Positions 51,386 to 60,445 of a stretch of 64,000 bases of DNA are shown in pieces (the first letter of the stretch is position 1; the number at the start of each line of letters is the position of its first letter). The notes below the pieces were generated by a model, which had not been told where the DNA came from, searched no databases, and saw only the letters and a list, made by a program, of their open reading frames with translations. The position numbers were made by a program, and so were the translations under genes. Source of the DNA: Bacteriovorax sp. BAL6_X. GTDB lineage: Bacteria; Bdellovibrionota; Bacteriovoracia; Bacteriovoracales; Bacteriovoracaceae. The stretch lies in the NCBI RefSeq assembly GCF_000443995.1, contig NZ_AUMC01000010.1, forward strand, positions 496,001 to 560,000. Direction: 5' to 3'.

Positions 51386-53071
51386 ATTTTAAAAAAGTAC
51401 CTCTTTCTCTTTACCTTTTTATTTGCTCTAAGTTTTAATTCTTCAGCAGAGCGCCTCAATTGTCTCGCTAATGCTGACCTAACTAGAGATAAAATAAGCT
51501 ATTTAAGAACAAGCGTTATTTGTTCGAATTCAATCTCTCTAAATGATTGTCTAAAGTTAATATCTCTACGAGATACAGAATTTGACGACCAGATTAATCA
51601 AGTAGTTATAAGAGATGATTCTGCTCAGGCCTGCTTTCATCCAACTACAGGCTACCCTGTTGCAAGCTCACTTGTAGCACTTCAAAAGTCTTCGTTGCAA
51701 GCGATCTCTAAACAGCTCGCTCCACGAAAGTATGTAAATGATGCTTTCGATTTTTATCAACATATGCAAGCTCATAAGAAACGAGTTGTTGAAATGGGGA
51801 TGAGACTCCTTAATGATTATCCTGATGAGTTTAAAGATGTTGATCCACAAATATTAAGAAGTGTTTTATCTGTTCACGATAATGCTAAAATTAAAACGAG
51901 TAGCCGTTACAATGGACGTCCTTTTTATGAGGTTTTGTATGAAGAAGGTTACGGAAAGAAGCTTGATCGCAAGATAGTGGATGCTTTGAATGCTCAAGAT
52001 GAGGAATTTGTAGAAAAGGTCTTTGATCGCTACAACCTCGATAAATCTTCAAGAGAACAAATATTGCGTATTGAGAAGATCGCTGACTTTGTTGACCGAG
52101 GAATGAGTCCTGTTGCACCAGAAGAGTTTGGGAGAAAAACAACCTTAGCAAGTCAAAGTGACTTTTTTCTTAAGGACAAGGTTGATAGGGATTTAGCAAA
52201 GCATCTCGAGGACAATTATAATGAGATTAATAAAAACCTCGGTTATAAGAAATTAGGTGCTCTTGAAAAGGGAAAGTTAAAGTCTAGACTTGATGTACAG
52301 TTAAAATATGGTGATCTTCTTGATCAAAATAAGGCAGGGGTTCTATCAATAAGTAAGGCCGCGCTATCTTCACAAATTAAGCATAAGGCGAAAAACTTGG
52401 GGAGTCGGGTCGCAGGCATTCTTGCAAATGGTAAATTTATAAAGGGTGTAACTGGTGTCGAACTAATGCTTACTTCAATAAAGACTGGGTGCCAAGAAAT
52501 GGGTTATCATAACTGGGTTAAAGATCCAAATTGTAGGCCATTAATTGGTCTAAGTCCCAAAGTTGTTGAATTTTTAGATGAACCTTGGGACGCTCAAAAA
52601 CAAGAGCTAAGAAATAGTAAGCATATGTGTCATGTTGTTGATGGTATATATGAGGACCTTCAAAGGGACCGATTTATAGGTAAGTCATGCCTTAGAGGTG
52701 GGGATACAAAGATTAATGGGCTAGATGAAAAAAATATTATTGTTGAAAGTAGCGATAATAAGATTGATAAAGTTCAGTTTCTCGATAGAGCATTAGGCCG
52801 TGGAGATAGAGCTGTTCCTATACTTAAAAATTTAGAATTTAATTCTTCAGGTAATATTACAAAGGCTTGTTTTACTACTCTCAACGGAACAAGAATATTG
52901 TGTAAAAATAGATCTGAGATTAACTCTAATAAACTTAAAAGAGCTTATCGGAAAGCGGTTGAGGAGGCTCAAGAGTACTTAAAGAAGAACTCATTTGATA
53001 TTGCTCGCTCTGTTTCATGTTGTCGTGGAATTTCTTCTGATCCGTTATTAGGCGATTTTTGTTCAAAATAA
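51386..53071 (+). CDS. Secreted HD-domain-like protein, likely ATT start
   Basis: A 561-residue frame whose first codons (ATT TTA AAA AAG TAC) lead directly into a signal peptide (LKKYLFLFTFLFALSFNSSA). GGGAG lies 6 bases before ATT 51386, and no ATG, GTG or TTG occurs in frame between the stop at 51365 and the signal peptide. The mature part has an HD-like unit: QHMQAHKKRVVEMGMRLLNDYPDEF, H164-D165 in VLSVHDNAKI and IADFVDRGMSP. The C-terminal region is Cys-containing and unrecognised. It may be a secreted hydrolase of nucleotides. Confidence 0.72.
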   Translation: MLKKYLFLFTFLFALSFNSSAERLNCLANADLTRDKISYLRTSVICSNSISLNDCLKLISLRDTEFDDQINQVVIRDDSAQACFHPTTGYPVASSLVALQKSSLQAISKQLAPRKYVNDAFDFYQHMQAHKKRVVEMGMRLLNDYPDEFKDVDPQILRSVLSVHDNAKIKTSSRYNGRPFYEVLYEEGYGKKLDRKIVDALNAQDEEFVEKVFDRYNLDKSSREQILRIEKIADFVDRGMSPVAPEEFGRKTTLASQSDFFLKDKVDRDLAKHLEDNYNEINKNLGYKKLGALEKGKLKSRLDVQLKYGDLLDQNKAGVLSISKAALSSQIKHKAKNLGSRVAGILANGKFIKGVTGVELMLTSIKTGCQEMGYHNWVKDPNCRPLIGLSPKVVEFLDEPWDAQKQELRNSKHMCHVVDGIYEDLQRDRFIGKSCLRGGDTKINGLDEKNIIVESSDNKIDKVQFLDRALGRGDRAVPILKNLEFNSSGNITKACFTTLNGTRILCKNRSEINSNKLKRAYRKAVEEAQEYLKKNSFDIARSVSCCRGISSDPLLGDFCSK

Positions 53072-53095
53072 GTTGGCCGACAACTTTATATATTC

Positions 53096-53599
53096 TTAAT
53101 ATAGAACTTCTCCTTGATCTAAGAGAACTAAGTAGAGGCGAAGGTCAAATTCAACTTGATGGTAATTAGGCTGCATATATTCGCAAAGTTTATAGAAGGC
53201 CTTATTATGATCCTTTTCCTTAAAGTGGGCAAGCTCGTGCACGACAAGCATTTCAAGCATTTCTCGAGGGGCATCTTTTAGAGTACGAGAGATTCTCATT
53301 TCATGCTTCTTCTTTAATTTTCCACCGTGATTTCTACTTATAAATGTATGGGTACCAAGAGCATCGTTAATAAGGTCTTTTTGCTTCTCATAAATAACCT
53401 TATTTAATTGCCCTACATTGCGCATATACTTATCTATAAGTTCATTGGCATACTTATAAAGTAACTTATCTGATTTGATCTGATGGGGATGAGGATACTT
53501 ATTTAAAAGGTATGAACGAAGATTGCCACTATCAATTAGATCATGAATCTGTTTCTTTAATTGATCAGGATATTGTCTAAAGTATTTTTCAAACCGCAT
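53096..53599 (-). CDS. YgjP/DUF45-type metallopeptidase-like protein
   Basis: A 167-residue protein with LEMLVVHELAHFKEKDHNKAFYKLCEYMQPNYHQVEFDL, the HELAHxxxxxH zinc-peptidase motif of the YgjP/DUF45 type. The N-terminal half is basic and helical. GGAG 5 bases upstream supports the ATG at 53599 over the GTG at 53605. It is convergent with the HD-domain gene; its target is unknown. Confidence 0.8.
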   Translation of the reverse strand: MRFEKYFRQYPDQLKKQIHDLIDSGNLRSYLLNKYPHPHQIKSDKLLYKYANELIDKYMRNVGQLNKVIYEKQKDLINDALGTHTFISRNHGGKLKKKHEMRISRTLKDAPREMLEMLVVHELAHFKEKDHNKAFYKLCEYMQPNYHQVEFDLRLYLVLLDQGEVLY

Positions 53600-53944
53600 G
53601 GCCACTCCAGTAATATTTAGACAGATTTAACTTATTTATCCCTATAATACAATAGATGAAAGCTTCGCTATGACGGTCTAAATTATCCGTGTCATTAATC
53701 AGGTTACAAGAAAATGAAAGAGGATTAAGTGAATGTTGGCCGACGGATTATCTTAAGAATTAACATGATTCATTCTCACATCTTATAATTTTCTTATAGA
53801 GGCCAGATTACTAATATCACAAAAGAGTAAATAAAAACCTAAATTTGTCATTGAATAAATTAATATAATCTATTGTCAATATATATATTATTGCTGTTTA
53901 CAATTCCGGTATAGTTATTAGAGATGTAAACAAAGGAGCATTGC
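53600..53944. other. 345-base intergenic region without recognised gene
   Basis: Very AT-rich, with ATATATAT tracts near 53879-53888 and no credible frame. It probably carries divergent promoters for the metallopeptidase gene and the small membrane protein gene, but no box was assigned with confidence. Confidence 0.35.
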
Positions 53945-54163
53945 ATGAATGCCAATGAAATCATTTTCCTAATTTCATGCCTAGCATTGATTGGGGTATA
54001 TATTGCGATTGAGAAGTTTATAAAGGTTAAATCTTCAAAGAGAGACTATCATATTGATGCCGGTAATAAAAGTGATACAAAAGATCACAGTAGCAAAGTA
54101 AAGACGGATCACTTAGTGGCAATGAAAAAGAAAAATCAGGTATCAACTAAGAAAAGCGCTTAG
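53945..54163 (+). CDS. Small single-TM protein with basic tail
   Basis: A 72-residue protein: one membrane helix (about residues 5-27, EIIFLISCLALIGVYIAIEKFI) and a long Lys/Asp/Ser-rich hydrophilic tail. AAAGGAG precedes the ATG by 7 bases. It lies 105 bases before the Mrp operon; a link to it is possible but unproved. Confidence 0.55.
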   Translation: MNANEIIFLISCLALIGVYIAIEKFIKVKSSKRDYHIDAGNKSDTKDHSSKVKTDHLVAMKKKNQVSTKKSA

Positions 54164-54268
54164 TAAAATTCGATTCATTAATGAGGTCTAACTAAATTAA
54201 GTATGACCTCAAGATTTCCAACACTCACTTAGATAAAGTTAAACTCGTAATTTGTACGAAGGATTGTT

Positions 54269-56398
54269 TTGAAGATACTAATGGAAGGTCTATTTTCTCT
54301 ATCAAGTGTGAATAATCTATTTGGTGTACTTGTTGCCATCATTGGGTTAGGAGTCTTTATCTATAGCTTTTTTTATATGAAGAGCTTTAGCATTAAAGAT
54401 AAAGCTATCTACTATATCTCACTTATTCTCTTCACTATTTCGATGTTTGGAATAATCTACTCTTCAAATCTCTTGTTGTTGTATTTATTTTGGGAAATGA
54501 CGAGTATAACATCCTTCTTCTTGATTGGATTAAAAAATGAGGACTCACAAGTTAGAGAAAAAGCGAAATGGGCACTATATACTACTGTTGGAGGAGGTCT
54601 TTTTCTTCTCTTTGGTATTTTGCTAATTTCACAAATAGGCGTTGACTTAGGTTTATCTTTTTTAGAGTCGTTTAATTTATCAAGTTTAATTAAAACAAAA
54701 GAAATATCTAGTCATGATTACTTTAAAGTTTCTCTTGTCACAATATTTATTGGAATTAGTTCAAAGTCGGCACTCTTTCCATTTTCATACTGGCTTCCTT
54801 TGGCCATGGCCGGTCCAACACCCGTTAGTAGCTTTCTCCATTCTGCAACTATGGTAAAGGCGGGACTCATACTAGGAGTTAAGTTATTTCCTCTTTATGC
54901 TCAAGATCCACTTTGGCAGATACTTTTTATTGGCTCAGGTACTTTAACTGTTTTGCATGGTGGTTTTCAGTGCCTCCTACAAAGTAATTTTAAGACAATG
55001 TTAGCATATTCAACTATCTGTATTCTTGGAATGCTTGCAATTCTTCTTGGAATTGCAAATGAATACTCAATTACAAGCTTTGTCTTGTTAGTTATTGCAC
55101 ACGCTTTTTACAAAGCAAGCCTATTTCAATATGTTGGCTATTTTGCGAAAGCTTTAAAAACAATGGATAGGTATGAGTTAGTAAATGGTGATCGTGTTGG
55201 TATACTGCCTTTTATTGTGGCCCTACTTAGTACGATGAGTATGGTAGGTATTCCACTAAGCGTGGGCTTTTATGCTAAAGAATATATATATTTAACAGCG
55301 ATAAAGTCATACTTGTTATGGATTCTCATCCCTACATTTTTTCTTGGAAACCTCTTTATGGGAATTCAAGCAATTAATCTACTTCGTGTCTCGTGGCCTC
55401 AGATGAGAAGTTATGTGCTAGGTTATAAGGGACTTCTTATCTCACCATTGATTTATTCATTAATTGCGCTGTCTATAGCACTGGCACCAAATATATTGGG
55501 GATAAATTTAATTGCTCAAAATGCTGTAGGTGAGGTAGGGCTTAGCGTTCAAAGTATACATATAAAATCATGGCATGGACTTAAGTTCCCATATGGCAGA
55601 GTCTTAGTTCTAAGTATCATAACGATTTTAGGAAGTGTTTTTGGAAGCATTGTTCTCGATAAGTACTATTTGAAACTCGATGAGTTCTCAAAGAAATATT
55701 CTGACTTTAGCCCATGGTATAGACTTGAGAAGGGACTCTATATAATTTTGGATGTATTTAAACGAATGAATTTGGCATTACAAAATGGTAATTTTGCTCA
55801 CTATATTCGTATCACACTTGGCTTCCTTACTGTTTTGATACTCACTTCTCATCTAGGTATTGCTAATATTGTTTCACCAAAGTTTGATTTTTCAATTTCT
55901 AAGTTCTTAAGTTTGTCGGGTATATTAGCAGGATTGACTTTTGCATACTTAAGTAAATCAAATTTAAAGGCGATTCTATACTTCGTTCTTTCTGGATTCT
56001 TTCTCGTTCTCTTCTTTGGTTATCATAGTGCTGCAGACGTAAGTATGACTCAATTAATGGTTGAAACGCTATCCTTGTTTTTTGTATTTTTTCTTATTAA
56101 GGCCGTTCCCATCGATGGACGTGATTTGAGAATTAATATTAAACCGATTAATTTTGTCATCGCTTTCTTGTACGGAGTTTCTATATTTATTTTTTCCATG
56201 GCGAAGAATCTTAATTTTGATATGACTGCCAGCCGCTACTTTTTTGAAAATTCAAAGCCTTTGGCCAAGGGGGAGAATGTCGTCAATGTGATTCTTGTCG
56301 ATTATCGGGCAATGGATACATTTGGTGAAGTTCTTGTTGTTGCAATTGCGATTGTTGGAGTACTTGCTATCTTTTCAAAGAGAGGTGAGCGTGAATGA
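54269..56398 (+). CDS. mrpA: Mrp antiporter subunit A
   Basis: A 709-residue protein of the NuoL/MrpA family with about 17-20 hydrophobic segments. LLLYLFWEMTSITSFFLIG, SKSALFPFSYWLPLAMAGPTPVSSFLHSATMVKAG and TICILGMLAILLG are the conserved proton-channel segments (helix with Lys and the 'P.S..LHSATMV' loop). The C-terminal part corresponds to the MrpA-specific extension. It begins at a TTG with GAAGGA 5 bases upstream (ATG at 54281 is an alternative). With subunits B to G it forms the Na+/H+ antiporter in the inner membrane. Confidence 0.9.
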   Translation: MKILMEGLFSLSSVNNLFGVLVAIIGLGVFIYSFFYMKSFSIKDKAIYYISLILFTISMFGIIYSSNLLLLYLFWEMTSITSFFLIGLKNEDSQVREKAKWALYTTVGGGLFLLFGILLISQIGVDLGLSFLESFNLSSLIKTKEISSHDYFKVSLVTIFIGISSKSALFPFSYWLPLAMAGPTPVSSFLHSATMVKAGLILGVKLFPLYAQDPLWQILFIGSGTLTVLHGGFQCLLQSNFKTMLAYSTICILGMLAILLGIANEYSITSFVLLVIAHAFYKASLFQYVGYFAKALKTMDRYELVNGDRVGILPFIVALLSTMSMVGIPLSVGFYAKEYIYLTAIKSYLLWILIPTFFLGNLFMGIQAINLLRVSWPQMRSYVLGYKGLLISPLIYSLIALSIALAPNILGINLIAQNAVGEVGLSVQSIHIKSWHGLKFPYGRVLVLSIITILGSVFGSIVLDKYYLKLDEFSKKYSDFSPWYRLEKGLYIILDVFKRMNLALQNGNFAHYIRITLGFLTVLILTSHLGIANIVSPKFDFSISKFLSLSGILAGLTFAYLSKSNLKAILYFVLSGFFLVLFFGYHSAADVSMTQLMVETLSLFFVFFLIKAVPIDGRDLRINIKPINFVIAFLYGVSIFIFSMAKNLNFDMTASRYFFENSKPLAKGENVVNVILVDYRAMDTFGEVLVVAIAIVGVLAIFSKRGERE

Positions 56399-56816
56399 GG
56401 CATTAATACGAGGTAGTTTTAAAGTTGTCTGTCCACTACTTGCTATCTTGTCTTTCTTGTTACTATTAAGAGGTCACGATCTCTCTGGCGGAGGTTTTAT
56501 TGGTGGGCTTGTCTTATCATTATCCATGATACTACACTTCATCTCCCATCAGGACTCTGAGCTTAAGAAATGGATATATACAAATTATACATCCATTATC
56601 GCTATGAGTATTATAGTTCTTATACTTGTATTAATAATGCCGATTGCCTTAGGGATGGCGGGACTTAGCTCTTTGTGGACGAGTATTCCTTTTCCTATCG
56701 CTGGTAAAATTAGCTCTGTCTTAATTTTTGATTCAATCGTTTTTATTATTGTCTCATCAAGCACTACCATGGCCTATGTGAAATTTATTAGTTTCTCAAA
56801 GGAGAATGGTAGTTAA
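56391..56816 (+). CDS. mrpB: Mrp antiporter subunit B
   Basis: A 141-residue membrane protein: ALIRGSFKVVCPLLAILSFLLLLRGHDLSGGGFIGGLVLSLSMILHF is the MrpB/MnhB signature ('G.....G.G.F.gGl'), with about four hydrophobic segments. The GTG at 56391 has a GAGGTGAG-type site and overlaps mrpA by 8 bases; an earlier start at 56295 would lie deep in mrpA. Confidence 0.9.
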   Translation: MNEALIRGSFKVVCPLLAILSFLLLLRGHDLSGGGFIGGLVLSLSMILHFISHQDSELKKWIYTNYTSIIAMSIIVLILVLIMPIALGMAGLSSLWTSIPFPIAGKISSVLIFDSIVFIIVSSSTTMAYVKFISFSKENGS

Positions 56817-57128
56817 ATGACATTTCTAGTTGGTTGTATACTTTTATTTATTGGTTTTCTGTTCTTGTTAAAGAATACTTGGGTTAATAGTATCTTTGCA
56901 ATTATCACATTGGGTAATGGTGCTAATCTTATTATCTTCTCAATTGGTCAGGTCGTTGCACATGGTTATCCTTTCGCCAAAGAAGGTGATAAGTTTGATG
57001 TACATTTTGCTGATCCTCTAACTCAAGCTCTCATTCTAACTGCAATCGTTATCTCGTTTGCAACTTTGTGCTTTGTTATTTCTGTAATTAAAAAAATCAA
57101 TGATTCTAGGCAAGGGGGAAAGGCATAA
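56817..57128 (+). CDS. mrpC: Mrp antiporter subunit C
   Basis: A 103-residue NuoK-like protein with three hydrophobic segments. 'ITLGNGANLIIFSIGQ' and 'DPLTQALILTAIVISFATLCFVI' are typical MrpC/MnhC sequences. It starts directly behind mrpB and overlaps mrpD by one base (TAATG). Confidence 0.92.
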   Translation: MTFLVGCILLFIGFLFLLKNTWVNSIFAIITLGNGANLIIFSIGQVVAHGYPFAKEGDKFDVHFADPLTQALILTAIVISFATLCFVISVIKKINDSRQGGKA

Positions 57129-58603
57129 TGATTCATAAATATTTCTTTATCATTTTTCTAGTTCTGCCACTTCTTTCAGCATCATTTACACTCTTATTTA
57201 AAGAATCTGATAGATTGGGATTATTTTTTTCAAATTTATTTTCACTGTTATACTTTGTGTACTCTGGATTTTGTCTCTTCTCATACACTGAAACTTCAAC
57301 GTTTGTTGCAGGCGATTGGGCGAGTGGAGTTGGAATATCATTAAGCTATGATCTTTTTTCTGGTATTATGATTTTTGTTATAGGAGCGATATATTTTACT
57401 GGTGCGCTCTATGCGTATCCTGGAGTTACCGTTGAGAAAAAAAGCGTTTATCATTTTTTGTATAACACTCTTTTTCTAGGTCTAACTGGAGCATTCCTGA
57501 CACGTGACCTATTTAACTTATTTGTATGGTTTGAAATTACACTTATGAGTAGCTACGTTCTCGTAGTATTGGACTCATCTAGAAAGAGACTTAAAAGTGG
57601 ACTAAGGTACATTCTACTTAACTTTATTAGTGGGCTTATTTTTTTAATTTCAATTGCTCTTATATATAAATTTACCAAAACGTTAGACTATAAAATCTTG
57701 AGTGAGAGGCTAGCGCAGCTATATGTGAATGATGCGGGCCTAGTTCGCTCCCTTGCTCTTTCATTATTTGGCGCCTTTGCGATAAAGTCTGCATTCTTTC
57801 CTTTGTTCTTTTGGCTACCTGAAAGTTATCCGAAAATATCACCCGGTCTCAGTGGGGTCTTAGCAGGACTACTCACGAAGCTAGGGCTCTATGCAATGAT
57901 TAGGGTTTTTGGACAGGTTTTTCCTCCAGATCTACAATTTTTTTGGACTGTTTTAATTCTTGCAATGATTACACTTCTTGTCGGGGTCTGGTTCGCTGTT
58001 GTACAAAATAAATTACGTGAAATCTTAAGTTATCATATAATTAGCCAGGTCGGCTTCATTGGAATAGGAGTGAGTTTTTGTTTACATCCAGATGTCGCCA
58101 TGAAGAAAATTGGATTCGCTTGTGCTTTATTCTATATTTTCCATCACATCATTGTAAAAACAAATCTATTTTTTGTTTCTGGTCTTATTAGAAATTTTGC
58201 ATACACTGAAAAGATAACAAAATTGGGAGGGCTGCTTAAGACTTCTCCAGCAATTGCTTTACTCTTTATGATTCCGGCGGCAAGTTTAATTGGGATACCT
58301 CCATTTTCTGGTTTTTGGGCAAAATTAGGTCTTTTTAAAATAGCGACTGAAAGTCGCCTCATTTGGATCATTATTCCAATGATTATTGGCAGCTTCTTCA
58401 CATTATATAGTATGGTCAAAATTTGGAGTGGAGTCTTTTGGGGGGAATACCATGAGTTTATAGTATCCTTTCCTAAGGTCACAATTATACGTTCATATAT
58501 ATCCTGTATTTTATTATGTATCTTTACCTTGATTATTAGTTTTAATCCTCTTTTGATCTTTAAACTCGCCCAAGAGGTGGGGAAAATTGGGCTAGTGTAT
58601 TAG
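57128..58603 (+). CDS. mrpD: Mrp antiporter subunit D
   Basis: A 491-residue NuoM/NuoN-like protein with about 14 hydrophobic segments. LTRDLFNLFVWFEITLMSSYVLVVL and GAFAIKSAFFPLFFWLPESYPKISPGLSGVLAGLLTKLGLYAMIR are the conserved channel segments, including the Glu and Lys of the proton path. It is a large core subunit of the Mrp complex. Confidence 0.93.
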   Translation: MIHKYFFIIFLVLPLLSASFTLLFKESDRLGLFFSNLFSLLYFVYSGFCLFSYTETSTFVAGDWASGVGISLSYDLFSGIMIFVIGAIYFTGALYAYPGVTVEKKSVYHFLYNTLFLGLTGAFLTRDLFNLFVWFEITLMSSYVLVVLDSSRKRLKSGLRYILLNFISGLIFLISIALIYKFTKTLDYKILSERLAQLYVNDAGLVRSLALSLFGAFAIKSAFFPLFFWLPESYPKISPGLSGVLAGLLTKLGLYAMIRVFGQVFPPDLQFFWTVLILAMITLLVGVWFAVVQNKLREILSYHIISQVGFIGIGVSFCLHPDVAMKKIGFACALFYIFHHIIVKTNLFFVSGLIRNFAYTEKITKLGGLLKTSPAIALLFMIPAASLIGIPPFSGFWAKLGLFKIATESRLIWIIIPMIIGSFFTLYSMVKIWSGVFWGEYHEFIVSFPKVTIIRSYISCILLCIFTLIISFNPLLIFKLAQEVGKIGLVY

Positions 58604-58613
58604 TGAGGTATCA

Positions 58614-58961
58614 ATGAGATTATGGTATATTTTAGAGTTCGTTATTCTCTACTTATGGGATCTTACTTTGGGGGCACTAAGAGTTGCCCAAGATGTTGTT
58701 ACACCTAAGAATTTATCTACCCCTGGCATTATAAAGTTTCCTCTCGAAGTGCATAGCGATTTTGAAATTGCACTACTATCTAATTTAATTACATTTTCTC
58801 CAGGAACAATGGTCATTGATTTAGATTCAGATAAATCACACTTATATATTCATATGATGTTTTTAGAAAATGAGGAAGATGCGATACAGGAGTTTAAAGA
58901 TGTTATTGAAAGTCGTGTGTTAAGGATATTACGAGGAAGTCAAAAGGAGAAATCAAAATGA
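58614..58961 (+). CDS. mrpE: Mrp antiporter subunit E
   Basis: A 115-residue protein with one hydrophobic N-terminal helix and a soluble domain. 'LLSNLITFSPGTMVIDLDSDKSHLYIHMMF' is the MrpE/MnhE signature ('sNlITLTPGT...D'). It overlaps mrpF by four bases. Confidence 0.92.
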   Translation: MRLWYILEFVILYLWDLTLGALRVAQDVVTPKNLSTPGIIKFPLEVHSDFEIALLSNLITFSPGTMVIDLDSDKSHLYIHMMFLENEEDAIQEFKDVIESRVLRILRGSQKEKSK

Positions 58962-59227
58962 GTGTGTTGTTAAAGATTTCAACTGGAATTGTAATTCTAA
59001 CATTTCTTTTACTTACAGTTGAAGCAAAGAGGGAAAAAGAGGTTCTCGTAAAAGTTTTGGCCTTTGACTTAATTGGGACTTCTGGGGTCAGTCTCTTTTT
59101 AATATTATATACATCTTATAGGGATACGTTCTTTCACAATATAGCACAGCTATTTGCGATTGTTGGTTTTGTTACTGCATTCGTCTTTGCAGTTTTTCTA
59201 TCAAATGAGAGTAGGGAGATTAAATGA
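58958..59227 (+). CDS. mrpF: Mrp antiporter subunit F
   Basis: An 89-residue protein with three hydrophobic helices and the MrpF pattern 'VLVKVLAFDLIGTSGVSLFLILY'. Overlaps both neighbours by four bases (ATGA). Confidence 0.9.
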   Translation: MSVLLKISTGIVILTFLLLTVEAKREKEVLVKVLAFDLIGTSGVSLFLILYTSYRDTFFHNIAQLFAIVGFVTAFVFAVFLSNESREIK

Positions 59228-59508
59228 TAAATTTTATTGGAGAAATTTTAATTTTCATAGGTTCTATCTTCGTTTTTTTGGCAGTGGTAGGGTTTGTTAA
59301 AATGCCGGATTTCTATATGAAACTTCAAGCCGCAAGTAAGGCCAGTGCGTTTGGGGCAGCTCTTATTTTACTAGGATCAAGTGTGATCATCTCTGAAGTA
59401 AATATTACCATTACAAATTTATTGCTCTTTATTTTCTTATTAATAACAACTCCAATTGCAACACATGCTATGGCCTATGCATATTCAAAGAAGAATGAAG
59501 TTTCATGA
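59224..59508 (+). CDS. mrpG: Mrp antiporter subunit G
   Basis: A 94-residue protein with three hydrophobic helices. 'VGFVKMPDFYMKLQAASKASAFGAALILLGS' is the MrpG signature ('R.PD.y.RlhAatk..tlG...ll'). It ends the operon and overlaps the convergent minus-strand gene by 6 bases. Confidence 0.92.
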   Translation: MINFIGEILIFIGSIFVFLAVVGFVKMPDFYMKLQAASKASAFGAALILLGSSVIISEVNITITNLLLFIFLLITTPIATHAMAYAYSKKNEVS

Positions 59509-60426
59509 TTTTAATAAACTGCTTAAGTTCTTTATGAAAGCATATGTTAAAATTACTGCGAAGCCACAAAGTGCAATAAGTATAAAAATGTCATTACTCT
59601 TTCTACATTCATCTAGGAGTGGTTGGTACTTTCCAACGTCTTCTAGAAAGTTATTGATAACTTGTTTTTCATCTTGTGAAATTCTTTTTGTGTATAAATT
59701 TTGGATAAGAAAGTAGATTCCGCCTCCAAATAGAAGCGAGAATACTACACCAAAAAGATTTGCAATTTTTGTTTTCTTCTTAAAGTCTCTTGAAGTCTTG
59801 ATATATTTATCGCTTTTGTCAAAATCATCAAGAGCAATGATATCATTATTTGTAATCATTTTTTCCCTTATTGTTTCAAAAATTCCTCGCTGATCGTTTG
59901 AAGCAATTAGATATTTTCTCATGCGGGTTTTAATAACAAGTGCGATTGGAAGAAATGTCAAAAGTGATAGAGTAGGAATAGTGATTTTATATATAGTTTC
60001 AACTTTCAGAAGGCCAATAATAACTAAGGGGATGATGACAAATAAGAGAGAAACATAGGTGAAAATTTTGTAGACATTATCTTTTTGTAAAACTTGATCC
60101 TCTTTGTCTTCAATAAGATAGATTTCAACTTCTTTTCCGATGAAATTATTTAGATAGTTTTGATTTGTACCAAGGAATAACTTCCTTTCACCTTGCTTTA
60201 TATATTCAATAACTGGACGAATCGTTGTTGAGGTTTCATACCTACCATTTGTTCTTCTTCTATTTGTTTCTTCTTTAAAGGCAATGATCTTACCTTTTGT
60301 GAGTTTACCAAATTTTCTGTAATATGAATTAACACTTCTTATAAGAAGATGAAAGAAGAGTCCGAAGATGGCCATCGCCCCTAAGAAGAATAGAGGAATG
60401 AATTTATCAAAGATTTGACTTATCAT
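59503..60426 (-). CDS. DUF3592-like membrane protein
   Basis: A 307-residue membrane protein. An N-terminal helix (about residues 8-28) precedes a DUF3592-like soluble part (GKLTKGKIIAFKEETNRRRTNGRYETSTTIRPVIEYIKQGERKLFLGTNQ...GKEVEIYLIEDKEDQVLQ), then four more hydrophobic segments, of which two are central and two flank a C-terminal loop. The function is unknown. GGAG lies 4 bases before its ATG. Confidence 0.68.
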   Translation of the reverse strand: MISQIFDKFIPLFFLGAMAIFGLFFHLLIRSVNSYYRKFGKLTKGKIIAFKEETNRRRTNGRYETSTTIRPVIEYIKQGERKLFLGTNQNYLNNFIGKEVEIYLIEDKEDQVLQKDNVYKIFTYVSLLFVIIPLVIIGLLKVETIYKITIPTLSLLTFLPIALVIKTRMRKYLIASNDQRGIFETIREKMITNNDIIALDDFDKSDKYIKTSRDFKKKTKIANLFGVVFSLLFGGGIYFLIQNLYTKRISQDEKQVINNFLEDVGKYQPLLDECRKSNDIFILIALCGFAVILTYAFIKNLSSLLKS

Positions 60427-60445
60427 TTCTCCATTATATCACAAT

